Source: Chryseobacterium sp. 18061 (GTDB lineage: Bacteria; Pseudomonadota; Gammaproteobacteria; Enterobacterales; Enterobacteriaceae). Taken from it: 64,000 nt of DNA. The notes under the pieces were generated by a model. It made no database searches, was not told the origin of the DNA, and worked only from the letters and a program-made list of their open reading frames with translations. The DNA is taken from the NCBI GenBank assembly GCA_902706205.1, contig CACSKA010000003.1:434001-498000 (forward strand), in the 5' to 3' direction. This document shows, piece after piece, positions 17,596-27,351 of this stretch. How positions within the stretch are numbered: the first letter of the stretch is position 1; every line of letters begins with the position of its first letter. The position numbers and the translations under genes are program-made.

Positions 17596-18024
17596 TTACG
17601 CAGCTGGCTGTGCAGCTGGTTTAGCAGCCTGGTGCTTGGTGTGTTTCACGTGTTTTTTAGCCGCCTGCGCTTTCTGCGCTACAGCAGGTTTGGTTGCTGC
17701 TTTTTTGTGGTGTTTTTTAGCCGCCTGGGCTTTCTGCGCTACGGCAGGTTTGGTTGCTGCTTTTTTGTGGTGCTTTTTAGCCGCTTGCGCTTTCTGCGCT
17801 ACAGCAGGTTTGGTTGCTGCTTTTTTGTGATGCTTTTTAGCCGCCTGGGCTTTTTGCTCTGCTGCTGGTTTTACAGTAGCTTTCTTGTGTTTCTTATGAT
17901 GAGTGGTTTTAGCCGGAGCAGCGTGAGTTGCAGCAGCCGGAGCGGTAGCAGCGGTGTCAGCAGCGAAAGCAGCAGAAGACAGACCCATAGCAGCGGCAAC
18001 AACCAGAGCTAATACTTTTTTCAT
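17596..18024 (-). CDS. asr: Acid shock protein Asr
   Basis: 142 aa from ATG 18024 (GAGGA before it; the longer frame to 18159 has no RBS). Signal peptide [20 protein letters not shown] ending FAA, identical to E. coli Asr. The mature protein is almost only K, H, A, Q, T and P, with four repeats built on [20 protein letters not shown], more than K-12 Asr carries. A periplasmic basic protein that supports survival at low pH. An RstA box lies upstream, matching the known RstBA control. Confidence 0.96.
   Translation of the reverse strand: MKKVLALVVAAAMGLSSAAFAADTAATAPAAATHAAPAKTTHHKKHKKATVKPAAEQKAQAAKKHHKKAATKPAVAQKAQAAKKHHKKAATKPAVAQKAQAAKKHHKKAATKPAVAQKAQAAKKHVKHTKHQAAKPAAQPAA
17651..17890. 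repeat. Four tandem 60-bp units inside asr
   Basis: Units 17651-17710, 17711-17770, 17771-17830 and 17831-17890 align base for base; the first three differ at only a few sites and the fourth is degenerate. They encode the basic 20-residue repeat of Asr. Copy number is likely variable between strains through slippage or recombination. Confidence 0.95.
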
Positions 18025-18129
18025 TCTGAAATCCTCGAATTTGGTTTCTATGTTCAACCCCACTGCGGGGCCGTTGAATAGACTATATGCTTGTCTTTTC
18101 GAGGTTTCCGTGAGTGATTGGTATCGGCG

Positions 18130-18143
18130 TGTAACCATATGTA
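18130..18143 (-). promoter_or_regulatory. RstA box upstream of asr
   Basis: On the minus strand TACATATGGTTACA, an exact match to the RstA consensus TACATNTNGTTACA, about 105 bases before the asr start codon. RstBA is the established acid-responsive activator of asr in E. coli. A plausible -10 TATAGT lies at 18082-18087. Confidence 0.85.
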
Positions 18144-18357
18144 CACTTCCGGTGGTCACTTCATTACTCTTTAAAAATCAGAAAGATACGAATGGGTATC
18201 CCCTCTTGCTATAGAACTACCCGCAATTCTTTAAATTTCCGGGTATTTAGCGCCGCAGGAAACCTCTAAGGGCCGCAAACAATACCGCATTAAAAGTTCA
18301 CCATTAACCTTTTGGTACCCGTAACATAGCAGGCTAATTATTTTTTTGGAGTGAGTT

Positions 18358-18639
18358 GTGATCGGGAATTCTTCTGTCCTGTGGGGCGGTGTTCTACTTC
18401 TTGTGCTTGCGATACTGTGGTTGCATTACGATAGCGGAAGGCTGAAGCGGGAAATGCGGCGCTCGCGTAAAGGGCGGGAGCAGCGCGAGGCCGAGCTTAA
18501 ATTATTACAGCAAGAATGGGATGAGTTTCTTGTCGCAGAAAAAAATGAGCTTGATCAGCTGAGGATTGCAATGCACCGCAAATATGAGCGTGTGGTTTAC
18601 CGCAAGCTGAGCAGGCTGGCCGGAATGCTGCCTCACTGA
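18358..18639 (+). CDS. Small single-pass membrane protein with coiled coil
   Basis: 93 aa from GTG 18358, with GGAGTGA before it. Hydrophobic helix at about residues 7-25 (VLWGGVLLLVLAILWLHY), then a highly charged helical segment (about 30-75) rich in R, K, E and Q that should be cytoplasmic coiled coil. Not recognised by name. Flanked by asr (divergent) and the M32 peptidase (convergent). Confidence 0.7.
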   Translation: MIGNSSVLWGGVLLLVLAILWLHYDSGRLKREMRRSRKGREQREAELKLLQQEWDEFLVAEKNELDQLRIAMHRKYERVVYRKLSRLAGMLPH

Positions 18640-18640
18640 C

Positions 18641-18673
18641 AAAAAAAGAGTGTGGCGGGCTACGTCACACTCT
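18641..18673 (-). terminator. Terminator of the M32 carboxypeptidase gene
   Basis: Read on the minus strand: AGAGTGTG...CACACTCT, an 8-bp perfect stem, then TTTTTTT. Starts 12 bases beyond the stop codon at 18685. Confidence 0.9.
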
Positions 18674-18684
18674 CTCCCATCAAC

Positions 18685-20169
18685 TTACAAATAACGTGCG
18701 GTTAAATGCTCGCGGAAAAAGCGGCTATTCAGGTCTTCGCCGGTGGCGTTGGTGATCAGCTCCGACGTACTGAAGCGGCTGCCGTGCTGCCAGACGTTCT
18801 GCTGTAACCAACTGAACAGCGGGCTGAAATTGCCGTCGTTCAGGTTCTGGTCGAGGTCCGGTAGCGCTTTGCGGGCGGCCTGAAACAGCTGCGCGGCGTA
18901 CATGGCGCCCAGCGTGTATGACGGGAAGTAGCCGAAGCCGCCGTCGGTCCAGTGAATATCCTGCATACAGCCGTTGCGGTAGTTACCTTCGGTCGATAGT
19001 CCCAGATACTGCTGCATTTTTTCATCCCACAGCACCGGAATGTCATCGACTTCAATCTGGCCATCAATCAGCGCCCGTTCGATTTCATAACGCAGGATCA
19101 CATGCGCAGGATAGCTGACTTCATCGGCGTCCACGCGAATGAATCCGCGTTCTACGGTCTGACTCCAGGCAATAAAATTATCCAGACTGAACGCAGGCTG
19201 GCTGCCGAAATGCTGCTGAATTTTCGGCAGCAGATGCTTAAGAAACGCGGCACTGCGTCCGAGCTGCATCTCAAAGAACAGGCTCTGTGATTCATGCACG
19301 CCCATTGAGCGTGCGTGAGCAATCGGCTGTCCGGCCCACTGGCGCGGCAGGTTTTGTTCATAACGCGCATGCCCGGTTTCGTGAATAACGCCAAAAAGGG
19401 CGCTGAGCAGATCGTTTTCGTCGTAGCGCGTGGTGATGCGCACATCTTCCGGTACGCCGCCGCAGAACGGATGGGTACTGACATCAAGGCGGCCGCCGTT
19501 AAAATCAAAATCGAGCAGCGTCATGGTTTCCAGCCCGAGCTGGCGCTGTGATTCGGTCGGGAACGGGCCTTGTGGATTGATGAGTTTGCGGCTGGCCTGC
19601 TTGTCGACCACGGTTTGTAGCAAATCGGGGAGCCAGCTTTTCAGGTCAGAGAACAGCACATCGAGGCGGCTACTGGTCATGCCCGGTTCGTAGAGGTCGA
19701 GCAGGGCGTCGTAGCGCGAACCGCCGCTGACTTCAGCGCGGATTTTGGCTTCTTCACGACTCAGTCGCACCACTTCTTTCAGATTCGGGGCGAAGCCTTG
19801 CCAGTCGTTGTTTTTACGCTGAGTACGCCAGGCATGCTCGCAACGATTACCTGCCAGCGATTTCGCTTCGACCAGGCTTTCGGGTAACAGCGCGGCCTGA
19901 TGGTAGGCGCGCGCCATTTCGTTCAGGTTCGCGCGTTCGTCATCCCCGAGGTTTTCCTGCTGTGCGGCTTCGAGGCAGTTCGCCACATTTTTATCGGTCA
20001 GGATCTGATGCTGCAACACGCCTAATTCAGCCAGCGCTTCGCCGCGAGCCTGGCTTCCGCCCGGGGGCATCATGGCGGCCATATCCCAGCCGGCTATAGA
20101 GGAAAGGTGCGAAAAACGCGATAAACGCTGGAAAGTGCGGGTGAGCTGCTGGTAGTTATTGTTTGCCAT
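18685..20169 (-). CDS. M32-family metallocarboxypeptidase (carboxypeptidase Taq type)
   Basis: 494 aa, the normal length of M32 enzymes. Zinc motif HETGH in GVIHETGHARYEQ (about residue 263), with the family's downstream ESQSLFFE motif (HESQSLFFEMQ, about 293) supplying the third ligand. Removes C-terminal residues from cytosolic peptides; no signal sequence. Followed by its own terminator. Confidence 0.93.
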   Translation of the reverse strand: MANNNYQQLTRTFQRLSRFSHLSSIAGWDMAAMMPPGGSQARGEALAELGVLQHQILTDKNVANCLEAAQQENLGDDERANLNEMARAYHQAALLPESLVEAKSLAGNRCEHAWRTQRKNNDWQGFAPNLKEVVRLSREEAKIRAEVSGGSRYDALLDLYEPGMTSSRLDVLFSDLKSWLPDLLQTVVDKQASRKLINPQGPFPTESQRQLGLETMTLLDFDFNGGRLDVSTHPFCGGVPEDVRITTRYDENDLLSALFGVIHETGHARYEQNLPRQWAGQPIAHARSMGVHESQSLFFEMQLGRSAAFLKHLLPKIQQHFGSQPAFSLDNFIAWSQTVERGFIRVDADEVSYPAHVILRYEIERALIDGQIEVDDIPVLWDEKMQQYLGLSTEGNYRNGCMQDIHWTDGGFGYFPSYTLGAMYAAQLFQAARKALPDLDQNLNDGNFSPLFSWLQQNVWQHGSRFSTSELITNATGEDLNSRFFREHLTARYL

Positions 20170-20297
20170 TTTGCCTTAATTCCCATTGAGTGACGTCGAA
20201 ATACGCGTGAGGTCAAAAATACGACGAAAGTATGAGGCGGAATGTGAATTATACGCCAGGCTAATCACTATCACAGGTCATCAGTGTGCGGCAAATT

Positions 20298-20390
20298 ATG
20301 AATCCGTTCATCTGGGTTTTCATCGCACTGCTGTCAGTTGACGCAGTGCGCGACATGGCAGGCTTAGCCACCTTTTTAGGTCAGTGGTAA
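20298..20390 (+). CDS. Candidate 30-residue membrane peptide
   Basis: ATG 20298 to TAA 20390: MNPFIWVFIALLSVDAVR followed by DMAGLATFLGQW. The N-terminal half is hydrophobic enough for a membrane helix. Shine-Dalgarno is weak (GCGG at about 7 bases). It ends 5 bases before the hairpin at 20395. Lies in a 249-base gap between two minus-strand genes; unrecognised, may be chance. Confidence 0.3.
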   Translation: MNPFIWVFIALLSVDAVRDMAGLATFLGQW

Positions 20391-20394
20391 AGCA

Positions 20395-20411
20395 GCCCGT
20401 CAGTGACGGGC
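20395..20411. terminator. Palindromic hairpin after ynfM
   Basis: GCCCGTCA-G-TGACGGGC, a perfect palindrome 8 bases beyond the ynfM stop on the minus strand and 5 bases beyond the candidate small ORF on the plus strand. No U tract, so strength is uncertain. Confidence 0.55.
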
Positions 20412-20418
20412 GTTCAAA

Positions 20419-21669
20419 TTAGTGCAGGCGCTTATGCAGGCAATTGCCGGTTATCAGCGCCAGGACCAGCATTGCTGCGATAAATCCCCCCACGCCGTTC
20501 CATCCCCAGTTATGCCAGAACACACCGCCGAGCGTCCCCGCGATGCTTGAACCCAGATAGTAGCTAAACAGATACAGCGACGAGGCCTGGCCGCGTGCGC
20601 GGCGGGCACGTGGTCCAATCCAGCTGCTGGCGACGGAGTGCGCGGCGAAGAAGCCCGCGGAGAACAGTAGCATACCGAAGAAGATAATCCACAGTGATGA
20701 GAACAGCGTAAGCAGCAGGCCGCACAGCATCACGCCGGTAAAGCCAATCATCACCCGACCGCGCCCGAAGCGTTGCGTCATGGCGCCCGCCTTTGGGGAA
20801 CTCCAGGTCCCGGTGAGATAAGCCACTGACAGCAGGCCGACCACCGCCTGGCTCAGTGACCACGGCGACATCATAAGGCGATAGCCGATATAGTTGAACA
20901 GCGTCACGAACGCGCCCATCAGCAGAAAACCTTCCGCGAACAGCAGCGGCAGTCCTTTATCACGCCAGTGAATACGGAAGTTGATGAACAGTGATTTTGG
21001 ACGCAGCGATGCGGGTTTAAAGTGACGTGAATCGGGTAGAATGCGCCAGAACATCAGTGCCGCCGCGAGAGCGAAACAGCCGATCATCGCCACTGCCACT
21101 CGCCAGCCGAAGAAATCCGTCATCACCCCGGTCAGCAAACGCCCGCTCATGCCGCCAATCGAGTTTCCGCTGATGTACAGCCCCATCGAAAAGGCGACAA
21201 AGCTCGGATGAATTTCTTCACTTAAGTAGGTCATGCCGACTGCGGCCACGCCGCTTAATGAAAGGCCAATCAGCGCACGCATGATAAGGATCCCGTGCCA
21301 ACTGGTCATCATCGTCGACAGCAGCGTACAGCAGGAGGCCAGCAGCAGGGCGGTGACCATGACCTGTTTGCGACCAATGGCATCCGACAGCGGCCCGGTA
21401 AACAACAGGCCGACGGCCAGTAAACCGGTCGATACCGACAGGGAAATACTGGCGCTGGCAGGCGATACACCAAACTCATGCGACAACACCGGAAGAATAG
21501 GCTGGACGCAATAGAGCAGGGCGAAAGTGGCCAGTCCGGCGGAGAAAAGCGCGAGTGTGACACGAATGAATTGTGAGGTTCCACGTTGAATAAACTGGCC
21601 CGGCGCGGGAAGACGGATATCGTTGACGTCACGGGCCGGGACGGTGTCAACGGTGGAGGTACGGCTCAA
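20419..21669 (-). CDS. ynfM: MFS exporter YnfM
   Basis: 416 aa with twelve membrane segments, highly similar to E. coli YnfM; the loop 2/3 motif GPLSDAIGRKQVM is present. Related to arabinose-efflux-type permeases; reported roles of the K-12 protein concern drug or metabolite export but the native substrate is uncertain. Divergent from ynfL, a LysR regulator that probably controls it from the shared 114-base AT-rich gap. Confidence 0.93.
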   Translation of the reverse strand: MSRTSTVDTVPARDVNDIRLPAPGQFIQRGTSQFIRVTLALFSAGLATFALLYCVQPILPVLSHEFGVSPASASISLSVSTGLLAVGLLFTGPLSDAIGRKQVMVTALLLASCCTLLSTMMTSWHGILIMRALIGLSLSGVAAVGMTYLSEEIHPSFVAFSMGLYISGNSIGGMSGRLLTGVMTDFFGWRVAVAMIGCFALAAALMFWRILPDSRHFKPASLRPKSLFINFRIHWRDKGLPLLFAEGFLLMGAFVTLFNYIGYRLMMSPWSLSQAVVGLLSVAYLTGTWSSPKAGAMTQRFGRGRVMIGFTGVMLCGLLLTLFSSLWIIFFGMLLFSAGFFAAHSVASSWIGPRARRARGQASSLYLFSYYLGSSIAGTLGGVFWHNWGWNGVGGFIAAMLVLALITGNCLHKRLH

Positions 21670-21783
21670 AGCATGATCCTTACATCAGAGGAAATATCAA
21701 AAAAATCAGTTCACAAGTTCAGATTAGGAAAATGTAAATATTCTGTCTAATATATTAATAATCTCAAATGATACTTTAAACCT

Positions 21784-22713
21784 ATGAATATAGAGCTGCG
21801 ACACTTGCGCTACTTTGTAGCAGTAGCTGAAGAACTGCATTTTGGCCGCGCTGCCGCACGGCTGAACATCTCCCAGCCACCGTTAAGTCAGCAAATTCAG
21901 ATCCTTGAACAGCAGATTGGCGCCCGACTGTTCGCCCGCACTAACCGCAGCGTAAGCCTGACGCCCGCCGGGAAGCTGTTTCTGGCTGACAGTCGCCAAA
22001 TCCTGGTTCAGGTGGAAGACGCTGCTTCCCGGGCGGCACGGCTGCATCAAGGGGAAACCGGCGAGCTGCGCATTGGATTTACCTCTTCGGCGCCGTTCAT
22101 TAAGTCGGTGTCGGATACGCTGTCGCGTTTTCGTCGTCAGTATCCTGACGTTCATATCCAGACGCGAGAAAGTAATACCCGGGAGCAAATTTCGCCGCTT
22201 AGCGAAGGGGCGCTGGATTTGGGTCTGATGCGTAAAACGCAGCTGCCGGATACCCTTGAGTGGCAGGTTATTTTGCGAGAACCGCTAATGGCGATGGTTC
22301 ACCGGGATCATCCGCTGGCAAGCCGCGAATCCGTATCGTTAGCAGAACTGGTGCTGGAGCCGTTGGTGTTTTTCGATCCGCTCGTCGGCACCGGCTTGTA
22401 CGACGATATTCTTGGCCTGCTCAGGCGTTTCGGCACGCCCACCATTACTCAAGAAGTGGGCGAGGCGATGACCATTATTGGGCTGGTCTCCGCCGGGCTG
22501 GGCGCGTCGATTCTTCCGGCCTCTTTTAAGAAGGTTCAGCTTAATGAGATGCGCTGGTTACCAATAAGTGATGAGGACGCGGTGTCGGAAATGTGGCTGG
22601 TGTGGTCCAGACATCATGAGCAAACCCAGGCGGCGCTTCGCTTCCGCGAACAGCTGCTGGCTGCCGCAATGGCCGACTTTTTTGCCGAAAATACACGAAA
22701 AAATGTGCGGTAA
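21784..22713 (+). CDS. ynfL: LysR-family regulator YnfL
   Basis: 309 aa. N-terminal winged helix-turn-helix (LRHLRYFVAVAEELHFGRAAARLNISQPPLSQQIQ in part, residues 5-40) and a C-terminal effector-binding domain with ELRIGFTSSAPF near residue 95, of the CbbR/BenM subgroup. Orthologue of E. coli YnfL by sequence and by position divergent from ynfM. Effector unknown. Confidence 0.93.
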   Translation: MNIELRHLRYFVAVAEELHFGRAAARLNISQPPLSQQIQILEQQIGARLFARTNRSVSLTPAGKLFLADSRQILVQVEDAASRAARLHQGETGELRIGFTSSAPFIKSVSDTLSRFRRQYPDVHIQTRESNTREQISPLSEGALDLGLMRKTQLPDTLEWQVILREPLMAMVHRDHPLASRESVSLAELVLEPLVFFDPLVGTGLYDDILGLLRRFGTPTITQEVGEAMTIIGLVSAGLGASILPASFKKVQLNEMRWLPISDEDAVSEMWLVWSRHHEQTQAALRFREQLLAAAMADFFAENTRKNVR

Positions 22714-22806
22714 ATCACAAGCCTAAGTAAAAATTTGACGATTTAGGTCGAAGTGCTTCAACATAGCAAAAGTTTATTTCGAAGCGCGAAAATAAGGGAG
22801 TCTTCG

Positions 22807-24027
22807 GTGGTAGCAGAAAGTCAGCCAGGGCATATTGATCAGATTAAGCAGACCAACGCAGGGGCGGTATACCGCCTGATTGATCAGCTCGGCCCGGTGT
22901 CGCGTATCGACCTTTCTCGCCTTGCACAACTTGCGCCCGCCAGTATCACCAAGATTGTTCGCGAAATGCTCGAAGCGCATCTGGTACAGGAAACTGAAAT
23001 TCAGGACCCGGGTAGCCGTGGACGTCCGGCAGTAGGCTTGATGGTGGAAACCGAAGCCTGGCACTATCTGTCACTGCGTATCAGCCGGGGAGAAATTAAC
23101 CTCGCCCTGCGTGATTTGAGCAGTAAGCTGGTGGTAGAAGAAGAACAAACGTTGCCGCTGGTAGATGACAAACCGTTTCTCGACCGCGTGATCGAACACA
23201 TCGACCACTTTTTCATTCGCCATCAGCAAAAGCTTGAGCGTTTAACCTCTATTGCAATAACCCTTCCCGGTATTATCGATACCGAAAATGGCATCATTCA
23301 CCGTATGCCATTTTACGATGGCGTAAAAGACGTGGCGCTTGGCGAAGCGCTAGAGTCTCGCACCGGCGTGCCGGTATATTTGCAGCATGATATCAGCGCG
23401 TGGACCATGGCGGAGGCGCTGTTCGGCGCTTCTCGGGGGGCGCGCGACGTTATTCAGGTGGTTATCGATCATAACGTCGGCGCGGGCGTTATCACTGACG
23501 GACGTTTGCTGCATGCGGGCAGCAGCAGTCTGGTGGAAATCGGTCATACCCAGGTCGACCCGTACGGTAAGCTCTGTTACTGCGGCAACCACGGCTGTCT
23601 GGAAACCATCGCCAGTGTGGAAAGTGTGCTGGAACTGGCGAAAATTCGGATGAAACAGTCGATAAGCTCAATGCTGCACCAGCAGCCGCTGACCGTTGAG
23701 TGGCTGTGTCAGGCGGCGGTGCAGGGCGATTTATTAGCTAAGGATATCATTAGCGGCGTGGGGACCCACGTCGGACGTATTCTCGCCATCATGGTGAATT
23801 TATTTAACCCGCAAAAAATTCTTATTGGTTCGCCGTTCAATCAGGCCTCCAGCATTTTGTTCCCGGCCATCAGCGCCTGCATCCATCAGCAGTCTCTGCC
23901 AGCGTACAGTCGACATATCAGCGTCGAGAGCACGCAGTTCCTCAACCGTGGAACGATGACGGGCGCAGCGCTGGTTAAAGACGCGCTTTATAACGGGTCT
24001 CTGCTGATCAGATTGTTACAAGGTTAA
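22807..24027 (+). CDS. mlc: Global sugar-regulator Mlc (ROK family)
   Basis: 406 aa from GTG 22807, the start used in E. coli (MVAE), with GGGAG 8 bases before. Represses ptsG, manXYZ, malT and pts and is inactivated by binding dephosphorylated EIICB-Glc at the membrane. HTH at about residues 34-55 (SRIDLSRLAQLAPASITKIV); ROK zinc site CYCGNHGCLE near residue 257. Gene order ynfM-ynfL-mlc-ynfK-clcB is as in K-12. Confidence 0.96.
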   Translation: MVAESQPGHIDQIKQTNAGAVYRLIDQLGPVSRIDLSRLAQLAPASITKIVREMLEAHLVQETEIQDPGSRGRPAVGLMVETEAWHYLSLRISRGEINLALRDLSSKLVVEEEQTLPLVDDKPFLDRVIEHIDHFFIRHQQKLERLTSIAITLPGIIDTENGIIHRMPFYDGVKDVALGEALESRTGVPVYLQHDISAWTMAEALFGASRGARDVIQVVIDHNVGAGVITDGRLLHAGSSSLVEIGHTQVDPYGKLCYCGNHGCLETIASVESVLELAKIRMKQSISSMLHQQPLTVEWLCQAAVQGDLLAKDIISGVGTHVGRILAIMVNLFNPQKILIGSPFNQASSILFPAISACIHQQSLPAYSRHISVESTQFLNRGTMTGAALVKDALYNGSLLIRLLQG

Positions 24028-24156
24028 CAAATTTTAATTGTTAAGCTAAAAATTGCGCTAACGCAAGCTGGCTTTTCGCCCAATCCCTTACACTTCCTCC
24101 GCTCTTGAATTATCACCCTGATTTATATTTTCACCGTCAAAGCAGTGGAGTGAAAC

Positions 24157-24852
24157 ATGCTTAAGCGTTTCTTTATTACTGGTACGGATACCTCTGTTGG
24201 AAAGACGGTGGTATCACGCGCGTTGCTGCAGGCGTTGGCCGCCAACGGCAAAAGCGTGGCAGGGTACAAACCTGTCGCCAAAGGCAGCAAGGAAACGCCT
24301 GAAGGACTGCGCAACAAAGACGCGCTGATACTGCAAAGTGTTTCCACCACGGAACTGCCCTATAGCGCTATTAATCCTATCGCTCTTAGCGAAGAGGAAA
24401 GCAGCGTGGCGCACAGTTGCCCTATCAACTACACCTTATTGTCCAAAGGTCTTGATGACCTGAGCCAGCGTGTCGATCACGTGGTGGTTGAAGGCACTGG
24501 CGGCTGGCGTAGTCTGATGAACGATCTGCGCCCGCTCTCTGAATGGGTCGTGCAGGAACAATTACCGGTCGTTATGGTGGTAGGCATCCAGGAAGGCTGC
24601 ATTAACCATGCATTGCTGACCGCTCAGGCGATTGCGAACGATGGTCTGCCGTTAATCGGTTGGGTCGCTAACCGTATCAATCCGGGGCTGGCACACTATG
24701 CTGAAATCATCGGCGTGCTGAGTAAAAAACTGCCCGCGCCATTGGTCGGTGAGCTTCCGTATCTGCCGCGCGCTGAACAGCGTGAACTGAGCCAGTACGT
24801 CGATTTAACCCTGTTCGGTGATATGCTGGCGATAGATCGAGTCCTGGCGTAA
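24157..24852 (+). CDS. ynfK: Dethiobiotin synthetase paralogue BioD2 (YnfK)
   Basis: 231 aa. P-loop [12 protein letters not shown] (residues 9-20) and the VVEGTGGW motif of BioD enzymes, which close the ureido ring of dethiobiotin using CO2 and ATP. Its place outside a bio operon matches E. coli ynfK; whether it supports biotin synthesis in vivo is less clear than for BioD1. Its last 48 bases overlap the 3' end of convergent clcB. Confidence 0.93.
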   Translation: MLKRFFITGTDTSVGKTVVSRALLQALAANGKSVAGYKPVAKGSKETPEGLRNKDALILQSVSTTELPYSAINPIALSEEESSVAHSCPINYTLLSKGLDDLSQRVDHVVVEGTGGWRSLMNDLRPLSEWVVQEQLPVVMVVGIQEGCINHALLTAQAIANDGLPLIGWVANRINPGLAHYAEIIGVLSKKLPAPLVGELPYLPRAEQRELSQYVDLTLFGDMLAIDRVLA

Positions 24853-26100
24853 CGTCCGCGACAGCACCGACGCCACCACGCAGGAAATCAGTAAGCCGGG
24901 CAGGAGTGCATACTGCCCGGTCATTTCACAGATCATCAACGTCGACATAATTGGCGCATGCGTCGTAGCCGCTAACAGCGTGGCCATTCCCGTCAACCCC
25001 ATCAGCACCGCCATTTCATTGCCATCCGGCAGCCATAGCCCCCAGAATCGCGCAAACAACATGCCAATCGCCATCCCGACAAACAACGTTGGCGTGAATA
25101 CTCCGCCCGGCGCACCAGAACCGCTGCTCGACAGCACTGCCAGCAATTTACACAAGAACACACCCGCCACCGCGCCAAACAACGGTGGCGCCAGCAGATA
25201 GCTTTGCACCACGCTGTAGCCGTTGCCCCATACCGCAGGCGTTAACAACGACAGCAGCCCGACGATAAATCCGCCCAGCGCCAACTGCCACGGCGGAGAC
25301 AGTTTGAGTCGCAAAAAGAGCGAATGGGTGAAACCCATCAGCCAGATAAACACTGGCCCGCATAGCCCGGCGAGCAGCCCGGTCGCCAGCATCAGGCCGT
25401 AAGTTCCCGCACTGTGTGGTGCGTCGACGTGAACCACATACAGCAACGCCGGGCCACCGCTCAGTAGATTAGTGATCAGCAGGGCAATCACCGCCGCGAC
25501 CACTACCGGCCCGAGCGAGGCCAGCATTAACGTGCCGAACAAAATTTCTGCGATAAACAGGCTGCCCGCCAACGGCGCGTGATAAGCGCTGGCCATCCCG
25601 GCGGCGGCCCCGCAGGCAATCCACAGTTTCCATTCGTCTTTGGGCGTAAAACGTTTTGCCAAGAAAGAGGCGGCGAGAGCTGCGAGCAGGATCATCGCGC
25701 CTTCACGCCCGATGGCGCTGCCGCTAACCACAACCAGCAACGAAGCCAGAGATTTCACCAGACTCGAGCCGTAATCGAACTGTCCGTCGCCGGTTTCCAG
25801 TGCTTCCATGTAATCCGTTGGAGCATGCGGTCGCTGGCGGGTGTAACGCTGCCAACCCCAAAGCAGTAACCCGGCGGCGAGGCCACCGAGCGCAGGCGTC
25901 AGGAGGCGTCGCCACCAGGGCAGACTGCCTGCGGCGTACACCAGGCTTTTACTGTCGTCGCTCAAAAACAGCCACTCAAGCAAATACATGGCGTGACGGA
26001 AGATCGCCACGGCAAGGGCGGCAAGAATGCCGACTATCGTCGCAATGAGCAGGCGGCGAAACATAGCCTGAATGTCAGGGTAAGCGTGTAGGCGATGCAT
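24805..26100 (-). CDS. clcB: ClC-type chloride channel/transporter ClcB
   Basis: 431 aa with the ClC architecture. Selectivity-filter signatures present: GSGAPGG (near residue 335), GREGAMILL (external gate Glu near 150). Orthologue of E. coli ClcB, a Cl- transport protein that aids extreme acid resistance by relieving charge build-up. An in-frame ATG at 26064 would give a start closer to the K-12 protein. Convergent overlap of 48 bases with ynfK. Confidence 0.93.
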   Translation of the reverse strand: MHRLHAYPDIQAMFRRLLIATIVGILAALAVAIFRHAMYLLEWLFLSDDSKSLVYAAGSLPWWRRLLTPALGGLAAGLLLWGWQRYTRQRPHAPTDYMEALETGDGQFDYGSSLVKSLASLLVVVSGSAIGREGAMILLAALAASFLAKRFTPKDEWKLWIACGAAAGMASAYHAPLAGSLFIAEILFGTLMLASLGPVVVAAVIALLITNLLSGGPALLYVVHVDAPHSAGTYGLMLATGLLAGLCGPVFIWLMGFTHSLFLRLKLSPPWQLALGGFIVGLLSLLTPAVWGNGYSVVQSYLLAPPLFGAVAGVFLCKLLAVLSSSGSGAPGGVFTPTLFVGMAIGMLFARFWGLWLPDGNEMAVLMGLTGMATLLAATTHAPIMSTLMICEMTGQYALLPGLLISCVVASVLSRTLRQDSIYRQHITEQG

Positions 26101-26177
26101 TGTTTTTCACGGTTGATCAGAGTGATACCGTATTGTGCGAGGAAATCGGGAACTTGGCAAAAAACAAACGCAGAGAG

Positions 26178-26195
26178 CCCCCTCAGGCGAGGGGG
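26178..26195 (-). terminator. Hairpin after the osm operon
   Basis: CCCCCTC-GCCT-GAGGGGG on the minus strand, 7-bp stem, 8 bases beyond the osmV stop. T-rich but no continuous U tract immediately after (CTCTCTGCGTTTG). Confidence 0.65.
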
Positions 26196-26202
26196 AAATC
26201 GC

Positions 26203-27351
26203 TTAATCTGCGGAATGGATATTCAGCGCACGGCGCGTACGGCCAGAACTGAGATAGTCGGCAATGTAATCCTGGGAGATTTCACCGTTGTAGCGGCCAT
26301 CTTCATCGACGATAGGCATCCAGCTGGTGTTGCTTTCGTACAGCTTGGAAAGCACGACACGCAGGTTGTCTTCGGCTTTACCGGTGACGCGGAATGGATG
26401 CAGCAGATCTGCGCAGCTGCCGGAGGCGTTACGCGCTTCTCGGCGCTTCACAAAGCCCAGCGGTTTACCTTCGTTATCCACCACCGTAATCGCACGAATG
26501 TCGTTGTCGTCCATGGTGGCGAAGGCTTCCGGCAGGGCGGTATCGCGTTTCACGGTGATGGTAGGCTGCTGGTCGGTGACGTCACCGGCAGAGACTAACA
26601 GCAGGCGTTTCAGCGTGCGGTCCTGGCCGACAAACGAGCCGACAAACTCATTCGCCGGTTTCGCCAGCAGTTCGTCGGGGCTGGCGCACTGTATGATGCG
26701 CCCTTGACGGAACACCGCAATGCGGTCGCCGAGCTTCAGCGCTTCATCAATGTCGTGGCTGACCAACATCACCGTTTTCTTCAGCTGGCGCTGCATCTCC
26801 AGGAACTGGTTCTGAATCACTTCACGGTTAATCGGGTCGACGGCGCCGAACGGCTCATCCATCAGCAGCACCGGAGGATCTGCCGCCAGCGCACGGATAA
26901 CCCCGATACGCTGCTGCTGTCCGCCGGACATCTCTTTTGGATAGCGGCTCAGGAATTTTTTGGGGTCCATCGCTACCATATCCATCAGCTCTTCGGCGCG
27001 CGCTTTGTAGCGGGGTTTATCCCAGCCCAGCATCCGTGGCACGACGGTGATGTTTTCCTCAATGGTCATGTTCGGGAACAGACCAATTTGCTGGATAACG
27101 TAGCCGATATTACGCCGCAGGCTGACGGTGTCCATATCACTAGTGTCCTGGCCGTTAATCAGGATTTTCCCGCTACTGGCCGGGATCAGGCGGTTAATCA
27201 TTTTAAGCGTTGTGGTCTTCCCGCAGCCGGACGGCCCCAGCAGGACGCACATTTCACCTTCCGGCACGTTGAGATTGACGTTATCGACGGCGTTAAAGCT
27301 CTGGCCGTTCTTTTGCGTAAATTGTTTGGTCAGATTTTCTAACTTTATCAT
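26203..27351 (-). CDS. osmV: OsmU osmoprotectant importer, ATPase (OsmV)
   Basis: 382 aa from ATG 27351, where MIKLENLTKQF begins; the frame runs further upstream but through osmW. Walker A GPSGCGKTT near residue 38, ABC signature SGGQQQR near 140, Walker B VLLMDEP. The C-terminal 120 residues form two CBS domains, as in OpuCA/ProV-type ATPases that sense ionic strength. Matches Salmonella OsmV by content and by location between clcB and dmsD. Its ATG overlaps the osmW stop (TAATG). Confidence 0.9.
   Translation of the reverse strand: MIKLENLTKQFTQKNGQSFNAVDNVNLNVPEGEMCVLLGPSGCGKTTTLKMINRLIPASSGKILINGQDTSDMDTVSLRRNIGYVIQQIGLFPNMTIEENITVVPRMLGWDKPRYKARAEELMDMVAMDPKKFLSRYPKEMSGGQQQRIGVIRALAADPPVLLMDEPFGAVDPINREVIQNQFLEMQRQLKKTVMLVSHDIDEALKLGDRIAVFRQGRIIQCASPDELLAKPANEFVGSFVGQDRTLKRLLLVSAGDVTDQQPTITVKRDTALPEAFATMDDNDIRAITVVDNEGKPLGFVKRREARNASGSCADLLHPFRVTGKAEDNLRVVLSKLYESNTSWMPIVDEDGRYNGEISQDYIADYLSSGRTRRALNIHSAD

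Noticed and set aside
17651..17890. Regular 60-bp repeats considered as a CRISPR array
   Set aside because: Units are contiguous without unique spacers, are in frame and encode the known basic repeats of Asr.
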